A DNA stretch of 64,000 nt, from contig CAVSWP010000011.1 of NCBI GenBank assembly GCA_963731665.1, positions 62,001 through 126,000 on the forward strand. Direction: 5' to 3'. Under the pieces are notes generated by a model. The model was given only the letters and a program-made list of their open reading frames with translations. It was not told the origin of the DNA and did not search any database. The first letter of the stretch is position 1; each line of letters starts with the position of its first letter. The stretch is from Chersky-840 sp035604715 (GTDB lineage Bacteria > Actinomycetota > Acidimicrobiia > Acidimicrobiales > UBA8190). Shown piece by piece: positions 15,752-24,025 of the stretch. The position numbers and the translations under genes are program-made.

Positions 15752-16660
15752 CTATCGACCGAGTGTGGCCCGGATCCTCCCGGCGACATCGATGCTCGGC
15801 CCCCGCACCGCCACGTAGAGGGCGGGCATGATGCGAGGGGGCCGGGGGAAGCGCCGGTAGTAGGCGCCGAGCCAGGCGTCGAGACGGCGGCCGAGCTCGA
15901 CGTCGGCGGGATCGGGTCGGATCTCGAGCCGGTCGACGATGCGGGAGTCGAGCGTGGCCAGGGCGAGCACCCGTTGGACCCGCACCAGCGGGGAGGGGAC
16001 GGTCCGGTGCGCGAACCATAAGACGTCGTGCGCCAGTGCCCGGCTCTGCTCGCTCGTCCCCAGGAGGTCGTCGCCGAGGGCGCCGTCGAGGTAACTCGAG
16101 AAGGCGTCGCGGTCGGGGGGCAGCGACGCCTCGGGTATGCCGAAGAAGCGGGCGAAAGCCAGCATCTCGGCGTAGAAGGCGGGGGCCTCGGCCGCGGTGA
16201 ACGGGCGCACCCACCGCGTGAAGGCGGTCTCGGCGCTGTCCACCAACGTCGCCCACACCCAAGTCAACAAGGACGAGTCGTGGGCGCTGTAGCGCCCGGC
16301 GGCTCCGAGGTCCTCGACGTCGGGATGCGCACCGGGGGCGCCGTCCAGGGGCCCGTTGATGTGGTCGTGGACGGCGTAGATCTGCCGGGCGGCGCCGCGG
16401 GCCACGCGCCCGTTGCCGAAGACCAGGCGCACAGCGGCGTCGGTGGTGGCCCAGGCGCGGCGCAGCGGGTGGGCCTGGAAGTCGCTGTGGTGGGCCACCG
16501 CCGCGGCCACGGTGGGATGGGCGACCTCCATGACCAGCGCCCGCTGGACGAGCAGGGCGGTGACGGGCTCGGCCACCACCGCCCGGACCACGCTGTCGCG
16601 CCCGAACGGCGCCGACGCGTCCGCGTCGAGGGCGCCGAGCACCGGCGGGGAGGCGGTCAT
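15752..16660 (-). CDS. MpaB/DUF2236 family oxygenase-like protein
   Basis: A 302-residue protein matching the DUF2236 family, which includes latex-clearing protein and the fungal MpaB oxygenase. Visible features are a conserved early His region (MEVAHPTVAAAVAHHSDF), YAVHDHINGPL and LLTWVWATLVDSAETAF, typical of the haem-binding helical core. The reaction is unknown. It starts at ATG 16660, preceded by TACCAT at a 6-base distance (likely leaderless). Confidence 0.82.
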   Translation of the reverse strand: MTASPPVLGALDADASAPFGRDSVVRAVVAEPVTALLVQRALVMEVAHPTVAAAVAHHSDFQAHPLRRAWATTDAAVRLVFGNGRVARGAARQIYAVHDHINGPLDGAPGAHPDVEDLGAAGRYSAHDSSLLTWVWATLVDSAETAFTRWVRPFTAAEAPAFYAEMLAFARFFGIPEASLPPDRDAFSSYLDGALGDDLLGTSEQSRALAHDVLWFAHRTVPSPLVRVQRVLALATLDSRIVDRLEIRPDPADVELGRRLDAWLGAYYRRFPRPPRIMPALYVAVRGPSIDVAGRIRATLGR

Positions 16661-16666
16661 CGGGCG

Positions 16667-16672
16667 ATGGTA
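16667..16672 (-). promoter_or_regulatory. -10 element for the MpaB-like gene
   Basis: On the minus strand TACCAT ends 6 bases before the ATG at 16660, the same spacing seen at several other genes here. Confidence 0.45.
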
Positions 16673-16732
16673 CGCGAGGCCGGGGAACCGAATCGAAGGG
16701 TCCCGCCCGGGCGCGCCGAAGGACCCCGGACG

Positions 16733-16766
16733 CGAGAACCCCCACCGGGGTTGGTGGGGGTTCTCG
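16733..16766. promoter_or_regulatory. 14-base perfect inverted repeat between divergent genes
   Basis: The left arm at 16733-16746 (CGAGAACCCCCACC) pairs perfectly with 16753-16766 around a 6-base GGGGTT loop. It lies between the MpaB-like gene (leftward) and the enoyl-CoA hydratase gene (rightward), where a terminator is not needed. An operator or an RNA hairpin in the leader of the rightward gene is more likely. There is no T-tract. Confidence 0.5.
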
Positions 16767-16924
16767 ACATTGGGGATGCTGAGTGTGGGGTTGGAACTGA
16801 GGGTGTCCGTGGAGAATGATCGGCAGGGGCGGCCCGAACTTGAGCGCCGGGGCGACCAACAACCGGACAACAGTGGGGGCGCTCCGGCGGGGCACGCCGA
16901 GCCCCGGTCGGGTAGGAATGTGCG

Positions 16925-17797
16925 GTGGAGCTCGACGAGTTGAAGGTCACCCGCTACCGGGCCAGCCACGCCGTCGCCACCATCACCCTCGACCGTCCGG
17001 AGCGGCTCAACGCCTGGACGGGGCGGATGAACACCGAGTACCGGTCGCTGCTGGGCCGGGCGGCGTCGGACCCGTCGGTCCGGGTCATCGTGGTGACCGG
17101 AGCCGGGCGGGGGTTCTGTGCGGGGGCCGACACCGCCGCGCTGGAGGGCCACGTCGAGCGGGGCGGCTACGACCCGGGGACGGGGCCCGACCTGGAGAGG
17201 CCCGGCTACGGCGTGCGCCCCGAGTTCGACGCCGAGTTCGCCTACCAGTTCGGGATCCCCAAGCCCATCATCGCGGCGGTCAACGGGCCGGCTGCGGGCG
17301 TGGGGTTCGCCCTGGCGTGCTACTGCGACCTGCGCTTCGCGGCGGCGGGGGCCAAGCTGACCTCGTCGCACGGGCGCCTCGGCCTGCCCGCCGAGTTCGG
17401 GTTGTCGTGGTTGGTACCCCGTCTGATCGGGCTCACCCGGGCCGCCGACGTGTTGCTCTCGAGCCGGGTGCTGCTCGCCGAAGAGGCGGCCGACATCGGG
17501 CTGGTGAACAAGGTGACGCCCCCCGACGAGCTCCTGGAAACGGTGGAGCGCTACGCGCGGGCCCTGGCGACGGAGATCTCTCCGGCTTCGCTGGCGGCGA
17601 CCAAGCTCCAGCTCTACACCGACCTCCACCGCGACGCCGCCACGGCGGCCCGGGATGCCGACGACCGGCTCCGGGCCATGATGACCGAACCCGACTTCGC
17701 CGAGGGGGTGGCCGCGCTGCGCGCCGGCCGGCCCCCGCGTTTCGCCGATCCGCCCGCGGCACCGGACTCCGCCGGGGCACGGGTGCGGGCCCGGTAG
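16925..17797 (+). CDS. enoyl-CoA hydratase/isomerase family protein
   Basis: A 290-residue crotonase-fold protein. The oxyanion-hole segments are GRGFCAGAD and NGPAAGVGFALA; Glu in GLPAEFGLSW matches a catalytic position. It acts on an acyl-CoA, in beta-oxidation or a side pathway. GTG 16925 has AGGAAT upstream. The P450 gene starts 8 bases after its stop, so the two form an operon, perhaps for degradation of a lipid or steroid-like compound (inference). Confidence 0.88.
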   Translation: MELDELKVTRYRASHAVATITLDRPERLNAWTGRMNTEYRSLLGRAASDPSVRVIVVTGAGRGFCAGADTAALEGHVERGGYDPGTGPDLERPGYGVRPEFDAEFAYQFGIPKPIIAAVNGPAAGVGFALACYCDLRFAAAGAKLTSSHGRLGLPAEFGLSWLVPRLIGLTRAADVLLSSRVLLAEEAADIGLVNKVTPPDELLETVERYARALATEISPASLAATKLQLYTDLHRDAATAARDADDRLRAMMTEPDFAEGVAALRAGRPPRFADPPAAPDSAGARVRAR

Positions 17798-17805
17798 GGC
17801 GGGCC

Positions 17806-19005
17806 GTGTCGGCGCCGACGCGACCGGGCACGTCGTTGGCGGCGCGGCTGGTGGACCCCGAGCTCTACACCTCGGACCCCTACCCGCTCTACGCCCGGTT
17901 GCGGGCCGAGGCGCCCGTGGCCTGGAACGAGGAGCGGGGGTTCTGGGCCGTGGCCAAGCACGCCGATGTGTCGGCCATCGAGATCGACCACGCCACCTTC
18001 TGCGCCGGACGCGGCATCCTCGTCGAGGAGATCGGGACCACGTACGCGTCGCCGCCCACGATGATGCACTCCGACCCGCCCGTGCACACGCGCTATCGAC
18101 GGTTGGTGCAACCGGGGTTCAAGGCCTCGGTGGCGCGCGCCCTCGAGCCGGTGGTCCGGGCCCGCACCGCCGCACTGGTGGAGCGATTCGAGGACGCCAC
18201 CCCCGTCGACGTGGTCTCCGCCCTGAGCGTGCCGCTCCCGCTCCAGGTCATCAGCGTGATCCTGGGCGTGCCCGACGACGAGTGGGAGCGGTGCTACGAG
18301 TGGTCCGAGGCGGTCATCCCCGGGGCCACGGACTGGCCCGAGGAGCGCCGGGGGCAGTTGATGGCCGACATGGTCCAGTACCTCGTGGGCGCGGCCCGGG
18401 ACCGCCGCGCCCGGCCCCGCGACGACGTGCTCACCCAGCTCGCCCAGGTGGACATCGACGGGGAACGGCTCAGCGACGACGAGTTGGGCATGTTCCTCGT
18501 CCAGCTGCTCGTGGCCGGGAACGAGACCACCCGGAACCTCATCAGCTCCGGCCTGCTCGGCTTCGCCGACCACCCCGGGCAGTGGGCCCGGCTCCGGGCC
18601 GACCGTTCGCTCGTCCCCGGCGCGGTGGAGGAGATGCTCCGGTGGTCGACGCCGGTGGTGTCGTTCATGAGGACCGCCACCCGGGACACCGAGGTGGGCG
18701 GCGTCGCCGTGGCCGAGGGGGAGCCCGTGCTCATGTTGTTCGCCTCGGCCAACCGTGACGAGGACGTGTTCGGCCCGAGCGCCTCGGCGTTCGACGTCGG
18801 TCGGAACCCCAACCCCCATCTGGCCTTCGGCCAGGGCAACCACTTCTGCCTGGGCGCCGCCCTGGGCCGGCTCGAGGGCCGGGTTCTGCTCGAGGAGCTG
18901 CTCGACCGTTTCGCCGACGTGGGGCGGGTCGGGACCGTGCAGCGCAGCCCCTCCTCGGTGATCAATGGCATCAGGCGGGCCGAGCTGGCCTTCACCGCCA
19001 CCTGA
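17806..19005 (+). CDS. cytochrome P450
   Basis: A 399-residue P450. The I-helix motif is LLVAGNETTRN, ExxR lies in EEMLRW, and the haem loop is FGQGNHFCLG with Cys348 as ligand. GTG 17806 (GGGCGGG just upstream) places SAPTRPG at the N-terminus and gives normal length; the frame is open far upstream, but that part is out-of-frame sequence of the hydratase gene. No ferredoxin is adjacent, so it may borrow the one at 5841 or another. Confidence 0.9.
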   Translation: MSAPTRPGTSLAARLVDPELYTSDPYPLYARLRAEAPVAWNEERGFWAVAKHADVSAIEIDHATFCAGRGILVEEIGTTYASPPTMMHSDPPVHTRYRRLVQPGFKASVARALEPVVRARTAALVERFEDATPVDVVSALSVPLPLQVISVILGVPDDEWERCYEWSEAVIPGATDWPEERRGQLMADMVQYLVGAARDRRARPRDDVLTQLAQVDIDGERLSDDELGMFLVQLLVAGNETTRNLISSGLLGFADHPGQWARLRADRSLVPGAVEEMLRWSTPVVSFMRTATRDTEVGGVAVAEGEPVLMLFASANRDEDVFGPSASAFDVGRNPNPHLAFGQGNHFCLGAALGRLEGRVLLEELLDRFADVGRVGTVQRSPSSVINGIRRAELAFTAT

Positions 19006-19100
19006 GCGCCCGGGTCCGGCCCCGCCGGCCCGGCTCCGCCCTGGGCCTGGGCCCGTCGGCCCGGTACGGTTCGGGGTGCCAGTCGAAGCGGGGAGGAGCC

Positions 19101-20105
19101 ATGCGCATCAAGTCCTCGGTCACGTCCATCTCCTGGATTCCCTCGGAGGCCATCAGTGGCATGGCCACCAAGATGCCGTTCGAGGCGGGAGTGGCCCACT
19201 ACGACGACCCGCCGCCCGACGTCATCGACGACCTCGACGCCTTGCAGCGCGACGGCCGCTTCCGGTTCGCCAACCGGTTGGAGGCGTGGATCGAGGTGGA
19301 GGGGGACCGCATCGTCGGGCACGGCCAGTCCGGGGGAGGTCTCATCTGCTCGACCCTGCTCCGGATCGGAAAGAAGCAGGCCGTGTTCGAGGCGATCGCC
19401 CTTCCCGACTTGCAGCCCGATCCGCAGGTCGACAAGGGCTCGGTGACCTTCTTCCAGACCGCCGGCGGGCGCACCGGGGTACCGGCGCCCCGCCGGGTGC
19501 GGCGGGCGCCCTTCGTGCAGTTCGCGGCCCCGCTGGCGTGGACCACCCTGGCGCTCACGGTGCGCGCCGACGGGTCGTCGTCGTTCGCCATGAGCGGCGC
19601 CAGCAGCTTCCCCCGGCACTGGGTGTACGGCGACGACAACAAGCTGGCGCTCAAGTCGGGGATGATCGACTTCTCGAACTGGTACCGGCGCGCCTTCGGC
19701 AAGCACAGCCCGTGGGGCGATCAGGACTCCGAGGCGTTCACCACCGAGGTGGAGTCGGCTCTCGAGCGCCAGCTGTCGCTGTCGCTCATGCGGGGCGGGG
19801 CCAAACCCAAGGTCCGCAACGTCAAGCGGGGCGCGGTGATCACCGAGCAGGGCGCCGCGGAGGACGACATCTACCTCGTGCTCGACGGCGTGGTCCGCAT
19901 CGAGGTCGACGGGGAGCGCCTGGCGGAGTACGGGCCCGGGTCCATGCACGGCGAGCGGGCCGTGCTCGAAGGTGGGAAGCGCACCTCGACCATCCGGGCC
20001 GTGACGGCCTGCAAGCTGGCCGTGGCCTCGGCCGACGGCGTCGACCGCGACGCCCTGGTGGAGCTGAGCAGCGGGCACCGCCGGGAGGAGAACCGCGGCA
20101 GCTGA
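19101..20105 (+). CDS. cyclic nucleotide-binding domain protein
   Basis: A 334-residue protein. The C-terminal third (about 237-320) is a cNMP-binding beta-barrel: VITEQGAAEDDIYLVLDG, then GERAVLEGGKRTSTIRA, which holds the Glu and Arg of a phosphate-binding cassette. The N-terminal 230 residues contain no recognised domain (many beta strands, DFSNWYRRAFG near 195). No DNA-binding domain is present, so this is not a Crp-type activator; a cNMP-gated enzyme or scaffold is possible. GGGGAGG 4-10 bases before ATG 19101 is a strong ribosome site. Confidence 0.72.
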   Translation: MRIKSSVTSISWIPSEAISGMATKMPFEAGVAHYDDPPPDVIDDLDALQRDGRFRFANRLEAWIEVEGDRIVGHGQSGGGLICSTLLRIGKKQAVFEAIALPDLQPDPQVDKGSVTFFQTAGGRTGVPAPRRVRRAPFVQFAAPLAWTTLALTVRADGSSSFAMSGASSFPRHWVYGDDNKLALKSGMIDFSNWYRRAFGKHSPWGDQDSEAFTTEVESALERQLSLSLMRGGAKPKVRNVKRGAVITEQGAAEDDIYLVLDGVVRIEVDGERLAEYGPGSMHGERAVLEGGKRTSTIRAVTACKLAVASADGVDRDALVELSSGHRREENRGS

Positions 20106-20143
20106 GTTGCCGTCCCCCGCCGGCGCGCCTAGGCAGGCTGGCG

Positions 20144-21691
20144 ATGGACGACGTCGACGCCGTGGTGATCGGGTCCGGGCCCAACGGCCTGGTGGCCGCG
20201 GCCTTGTTGGCGCGCGCCGGCTGGAAGGTGACGGTCCTCGAGCGCTCGGGCGTCGCCGGTGGGGCGGTGCACAGCGCCGAGCTGACGGTGCCCGGCTACG
20301 TGCACGACGCCTACTCCGCCTTCTACGGGCTGCTGCACTGCTCACCGGTGCTGGTGAAGCTCGGGCTGGACAGGCGGGTGGCGTGGGCGCATTTCCCGGT
20401 GCCGGTGGCGGCGGCGGCGTCGCCCGAGGTGGTCGCCACGGTGCACGCCGACCCCGAGCGCACCGCCGAGGGCCTGGCCCGGCGGGCCCCCGCCGACGGT
20501 CCGGCCTGGCTGGCGCTGTACCGGTGGTGGGAGAGGGTGGGCACTTCCTTCCTGGCCCAGATGCTGGGACCGGTGGGGGCACCGCTGCCGGGCCTGGCCT
20601 TCGCCCGGCGGGCCCGTCGCGACGGCCTGATCGGCACCACCCAGCTCCTGCTGGGGCCCCTGGAGGCGCTGTGTCGCGACCGCCTGGCCGACAGCGGGGC
20701 CCAGGCGCTGCTGGCCGCCGGGGCGTCGCACGCCGATGTCCCGGTGGACAACCCCGGGAGCGTGCCCGCCGCCCTCATCCTGGCCATGGCGGCTCAACAG
20801 GTAGGCATGCCCGTGCCCGTGGGGGGCGCCGGACGCCTGGCCGCCGCGCTGTGCGGGGCGGTGACCGACGCCGGCGGGGTGGTGCGCACCGGGGCCGAGG
20901 TCACCCGGGTGGTGGTCGAGCGCAACCGGGCTACGGCGGTGGAGACCGCCGACGGATCGAGCGTGCGGGCCCGTCGGGCCGTCCTCGCCGACACGGGGCC
21001 CCGGGCGCTGTTCCACCACCTGGTGGGCGCCGGGACGCTGCCCCCCCGCTACCTCGAGGGGTTGCGCCGGTTCCGCTACGGGACGGGCATCTTCAAGGTC
21101 GACCTGGCCCTCGACGGGCCCGTGCCGTGGTCGGCCCCGGGACTGGCGCAGTGCGGGGTCGTGCACCTCACCGGCGACCTCGACGACATGGCCGAGGCCG
21201 CCCACGAGGCCCGGCGGGGCACCGTGCCGCGCCGGCCCATGCTCATCGTGGGCCAGCAATCGGTGGCCGACCCCAGCCGCGCCCCGGCCGGCGGGCACAC
21301 GGTGTGGGTGGAGACCCACGTGCCCCCCGTCCCCCGGGACACCGGTTCGTGGGCTCCGTGGCGCGACAAGTTCCTCGACGTCGTGATGCGCCGCCTCGAG
21401 GACCACGCTCCCGGGCTCGGGGCGAGGGTGGTGGGCACGGCGGTGCGCACTCCCGAGGACCTCGAGCGCGAGAACCCCAACCTGGTGGGCGGCGACCTGG
21501 GAGCGGGGTCGAGCGCCCTCGACCAGCAACTGGTGTTCCGGCCCGTGCCGGGTTGGTTCCGCTATGCCACCCCGGTGAAGGGCCTGTACCTGTGCTCGGC
21601 GTCGACCCACCCCGGGGGGGGCGTGCACGGCATGGCGGGCCACAACTGCGCGCGGCGGGTGCTCTCGGACCGCCGCCGGCGCCGTATCTAG
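20144..21691 (+). CDS. FAD-dependent oxidoreductase, phytoene desaturase/PYROXD2-like
   Basis: A 515-residue flavoprotein. The N-terminal Rossmann dinucleotide fold is AVVIGSGPNGLVAAALLARA followed by an acidic VLERS. A C-terminal FAD-binding segment has GLYLCSASTHPGGGVHGMAG. These are the landmarks of the CrtI-like amine-oxidase superfamily. No carotenoid genes are nearby, so a carotenoid role is not supported; the PYROXD2-like branch is likelier. ATG 20144 is chosen because the Rossmann fold begins 7 residues later. Confidence 0.85.
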   Translation: MDDVDAVVIGSGPNGLVAAALLARAGWKVTVLERSGVAGGAVHSAELTVPGYVHDAYSAFYGLLHCSPVLVKLGLDRRVAWAHFPVPVAAAASPEVVATVHADPERTAEGLARRAPADGPAWLALYRWWERVGTSFLAQMLGPVGAPLPGLAFARRARRDGLIGTTQLLLGPLEALCRDRLADSGAQALLAAGASHADVPVDNPGSVPAALILAMAAQQVGMPVPVGGAGRLAAALCGAVTDAGGVVRTGAEVTRVVVERNRATAVETADGSSVRARRAVLADTGPRALFHHLVGAGTLPPRYLEGLRRFRYGTGIFKVDLALDGPVPWSAPGLAQCGVVHLTGDLDDMAEAAHEARRGTVPRRPMLIVGQQSVADPSRAPAGGHTVWVETHVPPVPRDTGSWAPWRDKFLDVVMRRLEDHAPGLGARVVGTAVRTPEDLERENPNLVGGDLGAGSSALDQQLVFRPVPGWFRYATPVKGLYLCSASTHPGGGVHGMAGHNCARRVLSDRRRRRI

Positions 21692-21711
21692 GGCGCCCGG
21701 CTAGCGCGCCC
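21691..21711. terminator. short bidirectional hairpin between convergent genes
   Basis: GGGCGC (21691-21696) pairs with GCGCCC (21706-21711) between the ends of the flavoprotein and the MBL hydrolase genes. It overlaps both stop regions and is followed by only a short TT. Confidence 0.4.
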
Positions 21712-22551
21712 TTACTCCGGCAGGTCGATGACCGTGCCCTCCACAGCCCCGTCGGCGCGCACCGGGCCCCCGGCGTAGCAGGCCACCAGGGCGTCGATGT
21801 CGTCGTCGGTGCGGGGCGGGTCGTGGTGATAGAGCAGCACCCGCCGGGCCCCGGCCCGCTCGGCGAGGCGCACGGCGTAGCCCGCCGAGGCGTGGCCGAA
21901 GCTGGCCCGGGCGGCGAGCTCGGAGTCGAGGTACTGGGCGTCGTGGATGAGCAGGTCGCACCCGTCGGCCAGGGCCAAGGCGGCGGGGTGGTACTCGCCG
22001 AGCCCGTCGGGACCGGGCCCCAGTGACGTGGGGCAGTGGTCCGAGAGATAGGCGATGGTGCCGGTGGCGTCCGAGACGCGGAAGCCGAAGGTGCGCCCCC
22101 CCTTGTGGGGGATCTCCAGGGCGAGGACGTTGAAGCCCTCCATGTCGACCCCGGCGCCGGGCTCGAGGCCGAGGAACCGCCACGTGCCCCGCAGCTCGCC
22201 CGGGGTGATGGGGAAGTGCGGTGGGGACATGGCGCGCCGCAGGACCTCCTCGGCGTCGCCCTGGGCGGGGATGTACAGGTCGGTGCGGGCCTCGGGCCGG
22301 TCGGCGGCGGAGAAGAAGGGCAGTCCCTGGGTGTGGTCCCAGTGCAGGTGCCCGAGCACGATGGACCCGGCGAAGGCGCTGCCGCCCAGCAGCCCCGTCA
22401 CCCGGCGGATGCCGGTGCCGGCGTCGAGCACCAGGTGGGGGAGCTCGCCGTCGTGGGCCAGGGCCACGCACGAGGTGTGGCCCCCGTAGCGCACGGTGTC
22501 GGGCCCGGGAGCCGGGGTCGACCCCCGGACGCCACAGATCGTCACCCGCAT
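21712..22551 (-). CDS. MBL-fold metallohydrolase
   Basis: A 279-residue metallo-beta-lactamase-fold protein. The metal motif HLHWDH is at 68-73; further ligands lie in SDHCP and DAQYLDSELAARASFGHAS. The overall layout (GVRGSTPAPGPDTVRYGGHT at the N-terminus) matches the RNase Z-like/PhnP-type group, whose members cleave phosphodiesters. The substrate is unknown. ATG 22551 has GGGGGAG upstream. Confidence 0.85.
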   Translation of the reverse strand: MRVTICGVRGSTPAPGPDTVRYGGHTSCVALAHDGELPHLVLDAGTGIRRVTGLLGGSAFAGSIVLGHLHWDHTQGLPFFSAADRPEARTDLYIPAQGDAEEVLRRAMSPPHFPITPGELRGTWRFLGLEPGAGVDMEGFNVLALEIPHKGGRTFGFRVSDATGTIAYLSDHCPTSLGPGPDGLGEYHPAALALADGCDLLIHDAQYLDSELAARASFGHASAGYAVRLAERAGARRVLLYHHDPPRTDDDIDALVACYAGGPVRADGAVEGTVIDLPE

Positions 22552-22662
22552 GCCCGCTCCCCCGCCTTCGGGGGCACGCTGGCCGCACCCCGGTCCGGGA
22601 ACGCTAACCGGGACATGTCAACGGGGACTAGTTGGCCCGCGGCCCACGACCCCGTGCCCACG

Positions 22663-22696
22663 AGTCGTTGGCGCTCACTAGTCGTTGGCGCTCACT
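22663..22696. repeat. 17-base perfect tandem duplication at the end of the acyl-CoA dehydrogenase gene
   Basis: AGTCGTTGGCGCTCACT occurs twice head-to-tail (22663-22679 and 22680-22696). One copy encodes the last codons and stop of the dehydrogenase; the second lies just beyond the stop, giving TAG then TGA on the minus strand. Confidence 0.8.
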
Positions 22697-23976
22697 TCGG
22701 CCAGGAGGTCGGCGAATTTCTTGTGGGCGGCGTCGCGCCGGGTGGGGACGTGCTCGGTGGGCACCTCGGCCGGGGTGTAGCGCTTGAGGACCTGGCGGGC
22801 CACGGTGACCTTGTGGACCTCGTCGGGGCCGTCGTAGATGCGGGCCGCCCGGGCGGCCCGGTACATGTGCTCGAGGGGCAGGTCGGTGGAGAACCCCAGC
22901 GACCCGTGGGCCTGGATGGCACGGTCGATGACGTTGTAGAGGACGCCGGCGCCGAAGTACTTGATCATGGCGATCTCCACGCGCGCCGCCGGGGCCCCGT
23001 CGCGGTCCATCTTCCACGCCGCGTGCAGCGTCATGAGCCGCGCCGCCGACATCTCGGCCATGGAGTCGGCCACCCAGGCCTGGGCCATCTGCTTGTCGGC
23101 CAGCAGCGACCCGTGCAGCTGTCGCGAGACGGCCCGCTCGCACAGCATGTCGAAGGCGCGTTGGGACTGGCCCAGCCAGCGCATGCAGTGGTGGATGCGG
23201 CCCGGCCCCAGGCGCATCTGCGCCAGCCGGAAGCCGTCTCCCTCGTTGCCCACGAGGTTGTCGACGGGGACGCGCACGTCGCGGTAGATGATCTCGGAGT
23301 GGCCGCCGAACTTCCCGAAATGGGGGAAGGGATGCTCCATGGTGGGCACGTCGCGCACGATGTCGACGCCGGGGCTCTGCGCGGGGACGAGGATCATCGA
23401 GCACCCCGCGTAGGGGTGGACGTCGGGGTTGGTCACGCACATGACGATGAGGAAGTCGGCCACCGAGCCGTTGGAGGTGAACCACTTGTGGCCGTTGATG
23501 ACCCACTGCTCGCCGTCGCGCACGGCGGTGGTGGCGATGAGGGTGGGGTCGGCGCCCGCCCCGGGCTCGGTCATGGAGAAGGCGCTGCGCACGTCACCGG
23601 CGAGCAACGGCGCCAGGAAGCGCGCCCGCTGCTCCTCGCGACCCGACGCCTCGATCCCCAGGGCCAGGAGCTCGGCGTTGCCCGAGTCCGGGGCGTTGTT
23701 GCCGAAGACCACGGGCGCCAGAAAGCAGCGCCCCAGGATCTCGTGCAACAGGCCCAGGCGGACCTGGCCGAAGCCCATCCCGCCGAGCTCGGGGGGCATG
23801 TGGGCGGCCCACAGGCCCGCGCCCTTGACTTGGTCCTGGAGGGGGCGGATGGCCCGGAGGAGGTCGTGGTCGGCGAGCTCCAGGGTCTCGAGGGGCATGA
23901 CCTCCTCGTCGACGAAGGCGCGCGCCCAGGCCAGCTTGGCCTCGTACTCCGGTTCGGTCTCGAAGTCCCAAGCCAC
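22678..23976 (-). CDS. acyl-CoA dehydrogenase
   Basis: A 432-residue flavoprotein. FSMTEPGAGADPT is the FAD/substrate-binding block, and GHKWFTSNG and GSLGFSTDLPLEHMYR are conserved ACAD segments. The end of the catalytic region reads IYDGPDEVHKVTVAR, as in the ACAD10/11-like branch. It oxidises an acyl-CoA at the alpha-beta bond. GTG 23976 is preceded by AGGAGG at 6 bases. A tandem 17-base duplication covers its stop. Confidence 0.92.
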   Translation of the reverse strand: MAWDFETEPEYEAKLAWARAFVDEEVMPLETLELADHDLLRAIRPLQDQVKGAGLWAAHMPPELGGMGFGQVRLGLLHEILGRCFLAPVVFGNNAPDSGNAELLALGIEASGREEQRARFLAPLLAGDVRSAFSMTEPGAGADPTLIATTAVRDGEQWVINGHKWFTSNGSVADFLIVMCVTNPDVHPYAGCSMILVPAQSPGVDIVRDVPTMEHPFPHFGKFGGHSEIIYRDVRVPVDNLVGNEGDGFRLAQMRLGPGRIHHCMRWLGQSQRAFDMLCERAVSRQLHGSLLADKQMAQAWVADSMAEMSAARLMTLHAAWKMDRDGAPAARVEIAMIKYFGAGVLYNVIDRAIQAHGSLGFSTDLPLEHMYRAARAARIYDGPDEVHKVTVARQVLKRYTPAEVPTEHVPTRRDAAHKKFADLLAEVSAND

Positions 23977-24013
23977 CTGTGGCCTCCTGTTCGGGCCGCT
24001 GGACGCCGGCCGC

Positions 24014-24019
24014 TACCGT
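24014..24019 (+). promoter_or_regulatory. -10 element for bioB, probably leaderless
   Basis: TACCGT ends 6 bases before GTG 24026; no ribosome site is seen, consistent with a leaderless mRNA. Confidence 0.45.
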
Positions 24020-24025
24020 GGGCCG

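Noticed and set aside
16925..21691. A carotenoid or natural-product gene cluster around the P450 and desaturase-like genes
   Set aside because: No phytoene synthase, terpene cyclase, PKS or NRPS gene is present; the genes look like lipid or xenobiotic catabolism and unrelated neighbours.
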